DNA of 64,000 nucleotides, taken from positions 737,736 to 801,735 of the forward strand of contig MU004231.1 in NCBI GenBank assembly GCA_010405405.1. The letters run 5' to 3'. This document shows, piece after piece, positions 53,368 to 64,000 of the stretch (its first letter is position 1; each line of letters starts with the position of its first letter). The stretch is from Microthyrium microscopicum. Its lineage: Eukaryota > Ascomycota > Dothideomycetes > Microthyriales > Microthyriaceae. The notes beneath the pieces were generated by a model that was not told the origin of the DNA, did not search any database, and saw only the letters and a program-made list of their open reading frames with translations. The translations under genes were made by a program, and so were the position numbers.

Positions 53368-55789
53368 ATGGTCACAGATTTGCGCGTCAGACCCACCTTG
53401 GAGTCTGATGCGTATCTGACTCCAAAAGTATTCGGCAAAGTCTGCGCGTCGGTACGGTTTCTTTCAAAGGCGTTTAAGGTTGTTTCATGGGAGCATTACA
53501 AAAAGCTGCAGGAAATGGGACTGGTCGATAGATTTGATATGGTTCGGATACCATACGGCGTAATCTGGGCATGGGAGCAGAATTCTGTTCGGTGACGAGG
53601 GAACACGAACGTGAGGTGCATGCATTTATTATAATGCTGGTATGCATAGGCGGAGTTCTCCAAGGATGCTATATTTTTTGGCCCAGCAGGCCTTATTCAG
53701 AACTGAACATATGCCACCGGCGCAAAGAGGGAAATGGAAAGTTCACACATAATCGATGAATTGGTCGGACACCAGTCCTATGGACCATTAGACATTAGCC
53801 CTTAACGCGTGAGAGGATTCAATACTTCCTCTGCAGATACATTAATACGAAACAACACGACCAGCAACGAAATGCCCAATTCCCAGATCAAAACATGAAT
53901 GAAAAGTTCAACATTGAAATTCGATTCTATCACGTGTCTTCCTCTGCTCAAATGACGATGGTGCCCGTTAACCTTTGGCTATAAAATTACAGGACTCTTT
54001 GGACCGTGGTCAAGAGGCTTTTGTCATCTTTGTTTTGACTTCTGAAGTAAAAGTGGCTTCCAAGGCTTCTACGGGGCTAGCTGCGTACGCATCTACGAAT
54101 CATCAACACCCGCTGGCCAGTGGGATCCTTTTCAACCCCTGCTATCTGATCGACAATCTGCCCATGGATTCTTCTGCAGACTGCAGCAAACACGTCTCGC
54201 AACACGTTATCCGGCCTTGAAAAATGATACAGGTATTTGAAGATCGGTAACAACTTTGATTCTTCCTCTTAGCGGCCATCAACAATCTCATACAACGTCC
54301 AATAATCCGCCAATCCCAAATCAGTATTTGATTTTCCTTCACGATTCGATCTTCATTCCTTTTCCGCCCCAACATCTCGCTGAACTTTTGATGCATGGCC
54401 CCGGTCACAGCCGGCGTTCTTCGATGTGGCTTGTCAACACACGAGCTCAACATCAAGCATTGAACTGCTGGCTTGCATAAAAGCTGCCAGGCACGCGGGT
54501 GACAAAATTAGCGAGACTCGAAAATCTAACTCGCAGCTTTTATATAATATAGAACAACCATTTCATGTCTGTTGGACTCCAAAATTATGTCTATATGTAG
54601 ATAATATCTTCTTCTTTAACCTGCGAAATTTTGTTTAGATAAAATAAAGAAATGAGCTTGTAGTGAAGGATAGTCATAGAGAAAGTATGTTTTAGCGTTT
54701 ATCGCTTAATATCTTAACAACGAATCTACTGATTATTCTCAAATTTTAACAGCTTATTTATACGGCTCCTTTATAAGCCCGACATAAATTTCGAGCGATA
54801 AAGTCTATTATTGAAGGCGTGATGGTAGAAAGTATCTCTTCAGAGCCTTTTTGGAGTCTCGCTAATATTGTCACCCGCGTGCCAGGGTACCCGGAAGCTA
54901 ATCGTCCATGCACAGCCAAGAAAAGCTCAACAAGAGAGAGAAAAAAATCTCCGACAAGTCTAGTCCGTAATGGGAGCACTTCAGCGCCGCCTTTTTTGCG
55001 AGGCTAGGATTTCAAATCGTTCAGAATCGGAGCCGCGTAGAGTGGGCTTGCACAACAAGGCGGGTTTTCAGCCTCGTCGTGTTCATCGGTTTGTTTAAAA
55101 GTTGGGCGTTGCACATGCCGTCAAGCCGGTGGTTCCTTCCGTCGGAAAGTCAGGGTAGGTTTTGGTATATTTGGAGTGGTTTGAGTGATCCTTTGAAGTC
55201 AGGTTAGGCCAGAGTTGTGCGCCATGGGTGTTCTTGGGAGAGATTGCTTTGCGGCCAGGAGGATGTTGTTGGTCATGAATGATATGATGGCTTTGTCTCG
55301 GTTCCGAGATCTAAAGTTGGTTGATGTTCGATGTACGAGATGCGCTGATATGCGGTCGTTCCACTTGTCATTCGTTAAAGTGCCAACCTGCAAAATTTCC
55401 TGATAGCTTAACCTCATGGATTTTCTTAGACGCTGTTAAGGACTCAAGGCTGTCTGCTCTCGGTTTCCATGTCGATAAGGTTTGGGTATCTATATTCAAC
55501 GAAGCGTCAGACACTAATATAGACTTGGTAGCTTCAACTCACGACGGCACAAGATGAGTTTCAGCGAAGCATATTGATATTGTTAATGCTATGATTATTC
55601 CTCCCGTTCATTGTAAGCAATAAGGATGTTCCAATGCACTCTCCTCTGATAAAAGTCCTTTGCCGCGGTCGTTAACCTCCTTGTATACATAGTAATTAAG
55701 GGATGAGTCATGCGCCCAACTTTCGTTCCGTCCTTCAACAAGTTCGCTTCTCCAACACCGCCGACAAAATAGGGAATCCCCCAAGCCGC
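53368..55789. other. Intergenic region without supported gene
   Basis: It begins with the 3' flank of the C2H2 gene. Short open frames on both strands (up to about 104 codons) show no domains. About 54530-54760 is AT-rich. Confidence 0.4.
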
Positions 55790-55792
55790 GTC

Positions 55793-56105
55793 GTGTCCAA
55801 CCGCCGATTCTAATCCGCCTTGATATCCTGCATAGTCCCGAGATGGTCAATGACTAGTGAAAGTGCACGCACAAACATTATGTCAAAGAGACAAGTCCCA
55901 CCAAAAGATTCCTCGAGTCCAACCGCCAATTCGAAGCCGCCTTGACATCCTTTTGAACTCCTGAGATGGTTATTGACTAGTGGAAGTGCATATGCACAAA
56001 CATTTTATCAAAGAAAGAAGTTCCATCAGAGGATAGCAAAGGAGATGGGCAGTGACTAGTGAAAGTGCAGATGCACAAACATTCTGTCAAACAAGAAGTT
56101 CCCAT
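55793..56105. repeat. Tandem repeat, unit about 122 bp, two and a half copies
   Basis: Copies start at about 55793 and 55914, each opening with GTCCAACCGCC-ATTC text and closing with GACTAGTGAAAGTGCA, then CACAAACATT and TGTCAAAGA. A half unit with only the second part follows at 56045-56105. Copies differ at roughly one site in seven, so the array is not new. Confidence 0.75.
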
Positions 56106-56365
56106 CCCTAGGCCGCAAGTGAAATTCTGGGCGGGCAGTCGATGTGGCGAGGATTGTGGGTTGCCGATATGATTTGGCTAGGAATAAGAAGTGGCCGTGG
56201 AAGGCGCTGATTGTCATGCACCCAATACTGTCAAGCTCTCACCCCAAGGCCGCAAATGGAATGATGGACCGGCAGTCGACGTCGCTGATTTGACCAGGAA
56301 TCAGAACCGACTTTGGAAGGCGCCGATTGCTATGCACCCAATGATGTCAAGTTCCCGTCCCAGCA
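56106..56365. repeat. Second tandem repeat, unit about 130 bp, two copies
   Basis: Both copies contain GGCCGCAA, then GGCAGTCGA, then GGAAGGCGC, GATTG and CATGCACCCAAT, ending in GTCAAG with C-rich text. Copy one is about 56106-56235 and copy two about 56236-56365. It directly follows the 122-bp array and could have grown from the same amplification. Confidence 0.7.
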
Positions 56366-56617
56366 GTGAGTGAGGGGCTGGTATGATGTTCGAATCGATA
56401 TAAAAAGAGCTGTGGCGTACCGTTGTACAGAAATATCCAGGCACGCGGTCTTGATGCCAAACATGGAATAATAGTCGTAATCCGGACTGAATCATCGTGG
56501 AAACAGCCTCGCCCAACCAACCCTCCATTTTGATTAAGTTGGAGAAACTAGGTCTATGACCAGACCGATGAAGAGAGGCTTGAGAGGTCGACATGGCGGA
56601 TGAAGAAGTCGATATCA

Positions 56618-57838
56618 TCAAGAACCAAAAAGCGAGAGGAAGCGGAGGGACGACTGCTTCAGATGTGGTGAGTTGAAGATTTGCCAAAGGTCGTCACTAT
56701 TGCCATGGGGCGTGGTTTTGTTGCAGTTGCTATCAGCCGTAGCTTGGATATTTGTCTGGATGTTGGTCGAGCTTGCAGAGGGTGCTCGCTGGATTGCGGT
56801 AGGTGCTGTATTGGGGACAACATCGGAAATGCTGCTGCCAGAAGTCGCAGTGCCTGCCGGTGGATGGACCTGGCTAGTACCTGTTGACGAGGCGGCAGGA
56901 ATGCTCGCGTCAACATCATTGCTGCTTGTAAGGGTTACTGGATGTTGCAGAACGGGATAGGTACTAGCAGAATTGGGAACACTTACCCACTGGAGATGAC
57001 TGAACCAGGCGCGGATCACAGGACTTGATGAGAAGCTGGGGAAATTGGTTCTCATCCACGTCTCGAAATCTTGAACGAGCGCTTGCAGCCGCCACTTGAG
57101 ATAGGCCACGCTGAGTTTCGCGAACCACTTCTTTGGTGGCTGTGGAAGCAACTTCCGTTCAGGAGTCTGCGAGTTCGACATCTCAACATCCTTTTGACAA
57201 GCGACATCTCTTAGAGGAGAAGGGGCATTGTCCATATCCACATCACCCCCCAAGTCTTCGCGCTTGCATCTTTTCTCAGGAGAGAAATCTTCGCTGACTT
57301 CAAAGTCGGAATCCCGGGAGCGCTTGCGAGGCGCGTCAGTCATTACTACTCGTTCCAGGTAGCCAGCCATCATCTTTGCACCACGCCGAGAAAGCTTGAG
57401 GCGGCTTGTTGTAGGGTTGGTTGTCGGCTGTTTGACTGGTTAGTTCGGAGCTGTTTAGAAAGAGCAAGGAGCAGTACCACGGCTTCCAGTTGGTCCGACT
57501 TATCAGACGCGCATTCCTTTCGCGGAGTCTCACTGTTTAACAGCTGATTAGAACGTTTCGCGGATTGCTTGTGGTATAGTCAAGTCTTACCTGCTCAATG
57601 ACAGTTTGCTGATACCCATGGTCAAAAGCTCAATGGGTCCACATGCTGGCAAGATCTCCCTGTTGAGCAGCTGGTTAGATATTGCCGCGGCCCGATGTGG
57701 CATGGTAGAATCTTACTTCTCTAGGGAAAGCTTGCTGATCGCTTCGGTCAACTTGTCGACGTCGCTTTGAAAGAAGCGCCGAGTGCCGCAGCATGGGAAG
57801 AAGAAGGCAGTGAAAGAGAAGCTGGGACTGAAATACAT
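56618..57838 (-). CDS. Hypothetical nuclear-type protein with a duplicated exon-intron unit
   Basis: Four exons (57717-57838, 57591-57659, 57478-57532, 56618-57427) with matching phases give about 351 residues. It starts MYFSPSFSFTAFFFPCCGTRRFF. The exon 1 end encodes TEAISKLSLE and the exon 2 end TMGISKLSLS, a repeated module. Then come basic, probably nuclear-import segments (SRLKLSRRGAKMM, APRKRSRDSD, EKRCKRED), a helical part (KKWFAKLSVAYLKWRLQALVQDFETWM) and a Ser/Thr/Pro-rich C-terminus. No family is recognised. A GTAAGT donor in exon 4 near 56991 with an acceptor 49 nt on would end the protein at HLQW, so a shorter isoform is possible. The start was chosen as the first ATG of the open exon. 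Confidence 0.6.
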
Positions 57839-58991
57839 CTTGAAGCTGATGATGTTGATCGAAGGAGTAGTTTGAAGGAGATAGAATTGCTGTTTTGATG
57901 AACTCCGATGGATAGCTTGAAGGCTTGAAGGCTTGGACTATCAACGATGCTCAGAGCAGACTGGGAGGAAGAGGGAAGAGGTGAGGGAAATTCGAGAATC
58001 AAAAAAATTTAACGGCGTCAGTGGGCCGTCCCCTCCATCTACTCTGGGAAGGTACGGGTGAATGTCTCGTGGCTTCCATAAGGTGTAAGTGCCTCGTGGT
58101 TGCCAACTATAGACTGGCGAAGGGAGGTAGTCGCACCCGCGAGGGCACCTCATGAGAAGGCAGGTACGCCGATCGGCATTCAACATGGCAGGAACTACCT
58201 AGCAGATGGGGATTACTGTACTGAGCAGTTCCACCTCATCACAAGATGGAAGGCGCCATGGAGAAGAACTTAAAACACGATAGAGAGGGCCCGAATGGTT
58301 GATTAGATATATATGTATATAGTCTCGCACAACTACAAGCTGAGACGGAGACTGTGAGTTTGAAATCAGGTTAGACCATGTCTGATTCGAAGTGCTGTAA
58401 TAGTTATACCTTCTAGTGTGCTACGGTAGAATAAAAGCGACTATGTTTGCAATCAGTTGATAGTTTGATGGCCACAAACAACGCTCAACCCCAATCTTGT
58501 GGCAGTAATGTCAAATCGTGTTGTAGAACGACCGTGCATAGAATAGACAACAATCGGTGGCAGAGCGACTTGAGTACTCGTCCCACTGACTTCATGCTGA
58601 GTGTTGGAGTGAATACTGTCACTAAATATTCCGAGGTTTGAAAAGAAGCCTAGAGGATTTCAGAGACGAAACAAGTTGTGACATCACAAGAAATCAAAGC
58701 AGGAATGTGTAAGGCAAAATCTATGCCATTCAAAATATATAGCCGCTACCAAAAGGGTGCGCATTTATGTCCAGCGGAAGTCATCTCTCCGCCATCCGCA
58801 TGCCTACCCTCCTAACTCATGTACACATATCACCTAGGCCTAATTGTACATCCTCCGCCGCGGATAAAAGCATTTGCGCATGTCTTGCATGCCTTGTGTA
58901 CGTCTCCTAGTCGAGATGTACATAGAATTGTCTTCAACCAAAGAACAGCTGCTCGCTACACCGGAGCGAAGACCACACACAGAAAGGAAGA
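57839..58991. other. Intergenic region
   Basis: The part next to 57838 should hold the promoter of the minus-strand gene. The rest shows no supported gene. A plus-strand frame of 107 codons at 58819-59142 competes with the one called next and is judged weaker. Confidence 0.4.
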
Positions 58992-59348
58992 GTGCTCCAG
59001 AACCCACTACAATGGGGCTTTATTGAAAAGAAATATCGTCTTGCGACGAGTCCCGAATCCAAAAAGAAAAGGAGAATCTCAAAAGGTCGTAATCATCCCA
59101 GGGCCGCCCGGAAAAACAAAGAGGTATCTGAAGGAGGACTAAAACAAGTAAAGAACCATAAAGTCATACGACCAGTGATGTCGAGGTCGTTGGAAGAGCA
59201 ACGTGAGCTATGGGCTCAGGCTTGCATTCATAAAATGCAGGTGGAAACGGGGATAGAATCATCCAAGATGAGTGTTGGTGGTGATGCTTTTGTTCGTAAG
59301 ACCTTGAATCGCCGGTACACCGCGCAAAATCGAGTTGACGTAATGTAA
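58992..59348 (+). CDS. Possible small basic hypothetical protein
   Basis: An open frame of 118 residues begins with ATG and is strongly basic in its middle (ESKKKRRISKGRNHPRAARK). A helical, more ordinary C-terminal half follows (MSRSLEEQRELWAQACIHKMQVETG). It ends only 20 bp before the convergent RasGEF stop. The basic stretch could be an RNA-binding or targeting segment. The frame lies over another open frame, and no family is recognised, so it may be chance. Confidence 0.3.
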   Translation: MLQNPLQWGFIEKKYRLATSPESKKKRRISKGRNHPRAARKNKEVSEGGLKQVKNHKVIRPVMSRSLEEQRELWAQACIHKMQVETGIESSKMSVGGDAFVRKTLNRRYTAQNRVDVM

Positions 59349-59368
59349 AGAATTAGAAATTAGGTGGC

Positions 59369-62300
59369 TTAATTGACTTGGAAGTCAAATTTGTCCTTTA
59401 CACTACCGATGCTGTCTTTGCTGATGCTCTCTTTGGAAGAATGCCCATCTCGTTGGCTAAGAGATTCTGCGTCAGACTGAGAGAGGGTAGGTTGGTGCGA
59501 AGGCTGTTGTTGTACTACTACGGGTTGGTAGTTTGGTGTATATGAGCTGTACCAATGAGTTTTAGGTTGTGCAACGGAGGCTTCGCGGGGCTCGAGGAGA
59601 AGACTGCGACGATAGTAACTTTGAGTATTTGCCGAATCACTCTTTGAGACGCGATTGATCTGCATCTCCATCCATTCCTGTAGTTCAGGAACGGCGATGA
59701 GCCGGTAGGGTATTTGGAAACGCTGCACTTCACCAATCGTCTTGGCAATTTTCATGCATCGATCGAAGTTGATGACATATCGCTTGGGTTCAACGCCAGG
59801 GAGCTCGCGAGAAGCAGGATTACCAGCGTTGGTGAAAGTCAAGTCTGTGAGGTACATTCCAACGTAGGGAATGCAAGGGGCAACGTGATTCTTGAGGCGT
59901 TCACGAAGCACAGAATGATTTCTTGAGCATTCGACAATCGCTGAAAGTTCTTCCAGGCGAGTCTTGGTCTTTTGAGAAATCAGTTCCCATGTTCGTTTTA
60001 GTCGTGTAACGACACTAGAATTGATTGAGCAGATTATGGCCATTAGAGTGTCGTAGTTTGCAAGTTCCAGACACTTCATGCCAATCTTGATCCACTGCTT
60101 GATCATAACAGCGCGTTTTTTGGGCTCCTCGAACTGTAAAATGCTCTCTGCGACCAAATTGGCCAAATCGGTAGCTAGAGTTGACATTGCCAACACATTG
60201 GCAACTCGCGACTCCGATTTCTTGGTGTACTCAAAGTTTAGCAATTCCTCTGGGCCAATTGAGCAGTAAATCCTAGACTCGATGATCGTGAATTGTCGCG
60301 CCAGTTCCATGGGGTCGAAATCCAAAATAGAACACTGAGAAACTCCCATGCGAGCTTGGCGAAGAGCATTTAATTGACTTTTGCTCATGATAGGGCTTGG
60401 TATTTGGTTGTCTGCGGACGAGAAGACACTGACAGAACTGCTTGTTCGACCAAGGGTCGACACAAGACGAGGTACCAGCGTTCCAGTTTGTTGTTCAGAA
60501 ACTTTGGTAGTCAGCTCGAGAATCCGTTTGCCTGCTGATGGCAAGCTCAAAGTCAACTTTGTTTGCGCAAAGTCGGTGATGACTGGTAGCACATCCGCAT
60601 CAGATTCGGGCTGCCAGTGTGTTTCAAGCCAGCCTTTGAAGACGTTGCTGATACGTAGCCGCACTGGGACACCAACATTGTGGCTGTCTCCAATATAGTC
60701 GAATCGATCGATTAGGCCTTGCGCGAAGTCCATAGGGGTGGTGAAGAGGCGGAAAGTTAGATAGAATGTAGTAGAGAATGTTGCATCTGGCGTTGAGTCA
60801 TGTGCAGTTAGACGCTCAATCAAAGCAGACAAGGAGCCGCCGAGAACTTGACCGTCCTTGCTAGGAACTAACTCATGTGCAAAGGTAGTATCAAGCATCT
60901 GTTCTTCTCCGGTTTCTTCGCTCACGACAGACTGGAGTTCGGATACACTTCCAACGCTATTGGACATGAGAGAGTTATTTGGTTGGTGGGTGGGTGAACG
61001 ATCCGGAGTGGTGGCCCGGGTAGAGGTATGCGAAACTATGCTCGCGCCATCTTGCATACTATTCCGCCAGGTGCTATTTGTATCGGCTGCAGATGCTGTT
61101 GAGGTATTGACACTATCGGTTCTAGGCATGCGCGAAAATTCTGATGGCTGAAGAGGAGGGCTTTGGAAAGAACTTGTTGGGCTGACATCTTGCTGAATAC
61201 GTGGTAGGACTGAGATAGCTGGGGCAATCGAGGAGCCTGAGGATCGAGTTGGTGACTGTGTTGATGCCTGTGGTAAGGGAGCTTCAGCGATGCTTTCGGT
61301 GATTGGGAGGGGTGAGTGCTTTGGTGGTTCAGGAAGTGGTTTGGAATCGGTCTTGAGAGGCGGTAGTGGAGGTCGGGCGGTTGGTTCTGGAGGTCCATGT
61401 CCGGGCGCAACTGGTAGAGGCTTATCTACCAGTGAGAATGAGGCCCTAGTGGCTTCGCTGTCTGCAATTGACGCGGCTGTTGAAGCTACCGTTGATTCTG
61501 ATGGAGAAGCTGATTGTGTTCGTGATAGAGCGCCAAATATTTGATCTGCGAGTCCAACTGACGACGATTCGAACTCAAAGTCCCCGATTCTTTCAATGGT
61601 ATGTTTGGCCTTGCTAACACAGTCGCCAGCTGCCAGAATACAATTGGTGGTGGTCATAACCAAGCGATTTCCCTGCTCTGGATCCAGTATGTCGTCGCCA
61701 TTTTGGGCAGTAGCTAACATATCTTTGGCCGTTTGAACCAAGTCTGCGAGCTTAGCATACATAACATCTCTTGCGGATTTGAGCGAATCTGTTCTGCGGC
61801 CGTCGCGTGCCCATATTTCTTCAACCACAGCAATAAGTTCCCTGCAGGCTATGACTGATTTATGAGTCGTGGCCGCAAGCTCGTGGGAGGAACGCGATTT
61901 AATGTGGAGACCAATGAAAGTTCCAAGTAGGCCCATAAACGAGTCGTGAGCTGCACTTAGGCGTTCCGAAGCAAGGTTGTGCTTCTGTGTACCCCCGCCA
62001 CCCTTACCGATGTAGGACAAACGGTGAGATACGGAGATCCGCTTCGTTGAGATCGATACTGGACGTGGTGCAGACTGGGATTGCGCCGACAAATCTTGAC
62101 CAAAAGAACCCGATGGGCTGGCCAGTCCACCCTCGTTTTTCGTGAGGCTGTTGTCCACCTTCATTTCGGGCAGAGCAGGTTCACTGCTTTTAGTGAAGTG
62201 ACTGTCTACAGAGACAGCGTGTGACGTACTGTCTTCATGCTGCTCAGCGCCTGCTGTTGACTGCTCATCAGTTGCATTGTCCACTGGAGGTGTCGGAGGC

Positions 62301-63338
62301 CTGTTAATGGAGGTCTGCGCGGACAGAGCCTTGTTGCTTTCACTGTCCACATCCTGGCTCCATATATCGTGAAACCTTACAGCCCGCTCAACAACTTTGA
62401 AAGCTTTGAGCACTAGCTCATCGAGCTGCTCAAATACTAAAGTTTGGGTAGTGTCCGATTGTACCGCTAGCTGCAGCTCTTTGGCGATCCGTACGAGCAT
62501 GGAAAGGTCACTTAGGAGACCCTTGCGCAGTCTGCGCAAGCCTACATGGCTAAGAATAAGCGAGGAATCTCTGGATAAACATGATGTTTGTTCCTGCGTT
62601 ACATTAGTATCAAGGCCCCATGTTGCGCAAAGTAGCTCAAATTCAACTTACCAAGAAAAACCGTACACCAGCAATCATGCCTTTGACGTAGTCCTGACGT
62701 GAGAACACAATGAGAGATTCATGTTCAGGGCTCCGGACAAGATCCCAGAGATTTGTTAGAGAGTTGAGGAGAGTGCGAATCTCTGGCGGATCATAAGGTT
62801 CGCAATAATTGGTTGGGAGCCATCCTCGTGCTCCAGATGTTAGAAGCGAGCCGTCAGCCCAGCCATTTGGGTGTATTGAATGAACTAATATAACATCGCC
62901 TTGATTGATGGGAACTGTTATGGACGACTCATCTCCCGACGATGATACTGTTGATGATGGGTGAAAATGGTAGAAAGCTCGAAGGTAATGATGGAATGTT
63001 GTTTCGACTTGGGAATCGGTTTGAAACTCAGCGCGCGACTCGGTTTGCGATTCGGGTCGAGGTTCGTATTGTTCCTCAGGAAGCGCCTCCTTGGAAGTAC
63101 GGGGTGTTAATGGCGGGGACATTTGTGATAAGTTGTTGGATGGACCTGTTATTCGTGTTGAACCAGAGGAGGTTTGCTGCGCATTAAGATAATCCCAGTG
63201 TGTTGTCAATTCAGCTCTTTTTGAGTATCCCTCCCCATGTGAATAACTTCTTGTTTCTGCTTCTCTTCTCGCTCCAGCACCAGTCGCAGTCCCAAACTCC
63301 GCTTTCGACTCTCCAAGATAGTTTTGTATACCGTTCAT
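59369..63338 (-). CDS. cdc25: Ras guanine-nucleotide exchange factor with SH3 domain, CDC25 type
   Basis: Exon 1 (62652-63338) and exon 2 (59369-62593), joined over a 58-bp intron, encode about 1303 residues. An SH3 domain lies at about 115-190 (LRAFYHFHP, ITVPINQGDVILVHSIHPNGWADGSLLTSGARGWLPTNYCE). A long middle region holds a helical segment and Ser/Pro-rich, probably disordered sequence with many PxxP motifs. The RasGEF N-terminal module follows at about 800-930 (GGSLSALIERLTAHDS, TFYLTFRLFTTPMDFAQGLI). The catalytic CDC25 domain is at about 985-1225 (DPMELARQFTIIESRIYCSI, LSAIVECSRNHSVLRERL, PCIPYVGMYLTDLTF). It exchanges GDP for GTP on Ras and so feeds cAMP or MAPK signalling at the membrane. 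The ATG at 63338 is the first in frame; an upstream coding exon cannot be excluded. Confidence 0.92.
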
Positions 63339-64000
63339 GGTCCGAGCAAGACCATTCAAAAGTCTAATCCGATGAAAATGACGGACTGGTTAGAGTGGTC
63401 GCGCGCATTGGTTGAAAGCCTAGAATAAAAGACTGTTATTGAAAGAGACTGGAGAAGATGTATTTGACTTTCGTCTATTGCTGTGAGGCTAGGAGGCCAG
63501 TGGGGCTATCGAGTGTTTGGTTCTGGGAGTGTTAGCCTCCTTGATGCCAATGCACAGAATGCACCAGCACGTACCTGTTGTGGGGTCGAGGAATGGAGGG
63601 ACAGACGCATTCCAATATATCCAAATAGGAAGAGAGAAAAATGCCTGCAGGTGCTATTGACCAATGTTGAGATGATGGCGGCTATCAAAGCGGAAGTTGC
63701 TGGCCAGAGCAGAGAAGGCTATTTCCAAGACGGGAAGCAGCCAGAAACCAAAAATTATGCTCGTCAGAGTTGGACCACGTTTTTTCCCTGCGGGTCTTCA
63801 GTTAATGATGTCGCCCTTGAAACTATGCGAAGTTGTTTGTTTGCTCAAACGTCAAGCGTCGACAGTCAGAAACTGCGCGAGGGGTCCTTTGGCGAATCGC
63901 AAGGGTAGACCGAATCGAGATGTGCAAGAAGCTCGTGTTGACATCAACTGGTATTTTCCTTCTACGGGCCGTTGTTGCCACGGAACAGATGGTTCGATCG
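63339..64000. other. Upstream flank of the RasGEF gene
   Basis: This must hold the promoter and leader. A plus-strand frame of 141 codons (63483-63908) has no domain and probably is chance. No other gene is seen. Confidence 0.4.

Noticed and set aside
63483-63908. Plus-strand frame of 141 codons upstream of the RasGEF gene
   Set aside because: No domain and no splice support; it covers the likely promoter of the divergent gene.
1-64000. A biosynthetic gene cluster
   Set aside because: No polyketide, peptide or terpene synthase is present. The aminotransferase, desaturase and glucanase are unrelated housekeeping or wall genes spread over 20 kb.
1-64000. CRISPR arrays or prokaryotic operons
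   Set aside because: Introns, gene spacing and families are fungal, and no regularly spaced repeats of that kind were seen.

Overview
The window looks like nuclear DNA of a filamentous ascomycete (Pezizomycotina, perhaps Leotiomycetes; the class is a guess from gene content). Evidence: genes carry several 45-125 bp introns with GTRNGT donors, CTRAY branch points and YAG acceptors; there are fungal-only families (Zn2Cys6 factor, HET domain, Kex1-type carboxypeptidase, GH55 glucanase, SH3-RasGEF); and one AT-rich transposon relic looks like a product of repeat-induced point mutation (RIP).

Layout. 1-3.2 kb: no secure gene. 4.0-6.0 kb: a Zn2Cys6 regulator joined to a maltose-acetyltransferase-like hexapeptide domain. 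7.0-9.1 kb: a Kex1-type carboxypeptidase, followed by a 561-bp Mutator-like non-autonomous element with a 9-bp target duplication. 10.1-13.4 kb: a HET-domain gene split by a 1.2-kb retroposon whose 5' end is a tRNA-like sequence and which is bounded by a 14-bp duplication. 13.8-16.9 kb: a P-loop kinase, a sphingolipid delta-4 desaturase and an unknown protein. 17.4-25.9 kb: an intact Gfd2/YDR514C-like nuclease-fold gene with two decayed partial copies, plus an F-box/helical-repeat gene and a Rei1-type ribosome factor. 26.5-29.0 kb: a secreted GH55 glucanase. 31.7-35.0 kb: a class I/II aminotransferase and uncertain hypothetical genes. 35.7-42.0 kb: a nine-CCHC zinc-knuckle protein, the complex I NDUFA5-type subunit and an Eps1-like membrane disulfide isomerase. 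42-49.6 kb: no recognised gene, a 3-kb AT-rich pogo-type DNA transposon relic flanked by inverted repeats, and a perfect 47-bp inverted repeat. 52.4-53.4 kb: a C2H2 regulator behind a 1-kb leader with no ATG. 55.8-57.8 kb: tandem repeats and an unknown gene in which an exon-intron unit has been duplicated. 59.4-63.3 kb: a CDC25-type RasGEF.

The genes are mostly independent single-gene units, not a pathway cluster. Secretory and ER functions recur (Kex1 processing, Eps1-like isomerase, GH55 wall enzyme, sphingolipid desaturase), but nothing in the sequence shows that they are co-regulated. Accessory signals (HET gene, mobile elements, decayed paralogs, repeats) gather at 9-26 kb and 42-58 kb. 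Exon boundaries were placed by eye from splice consensus and reading frame, so ends may be off by a few bases.
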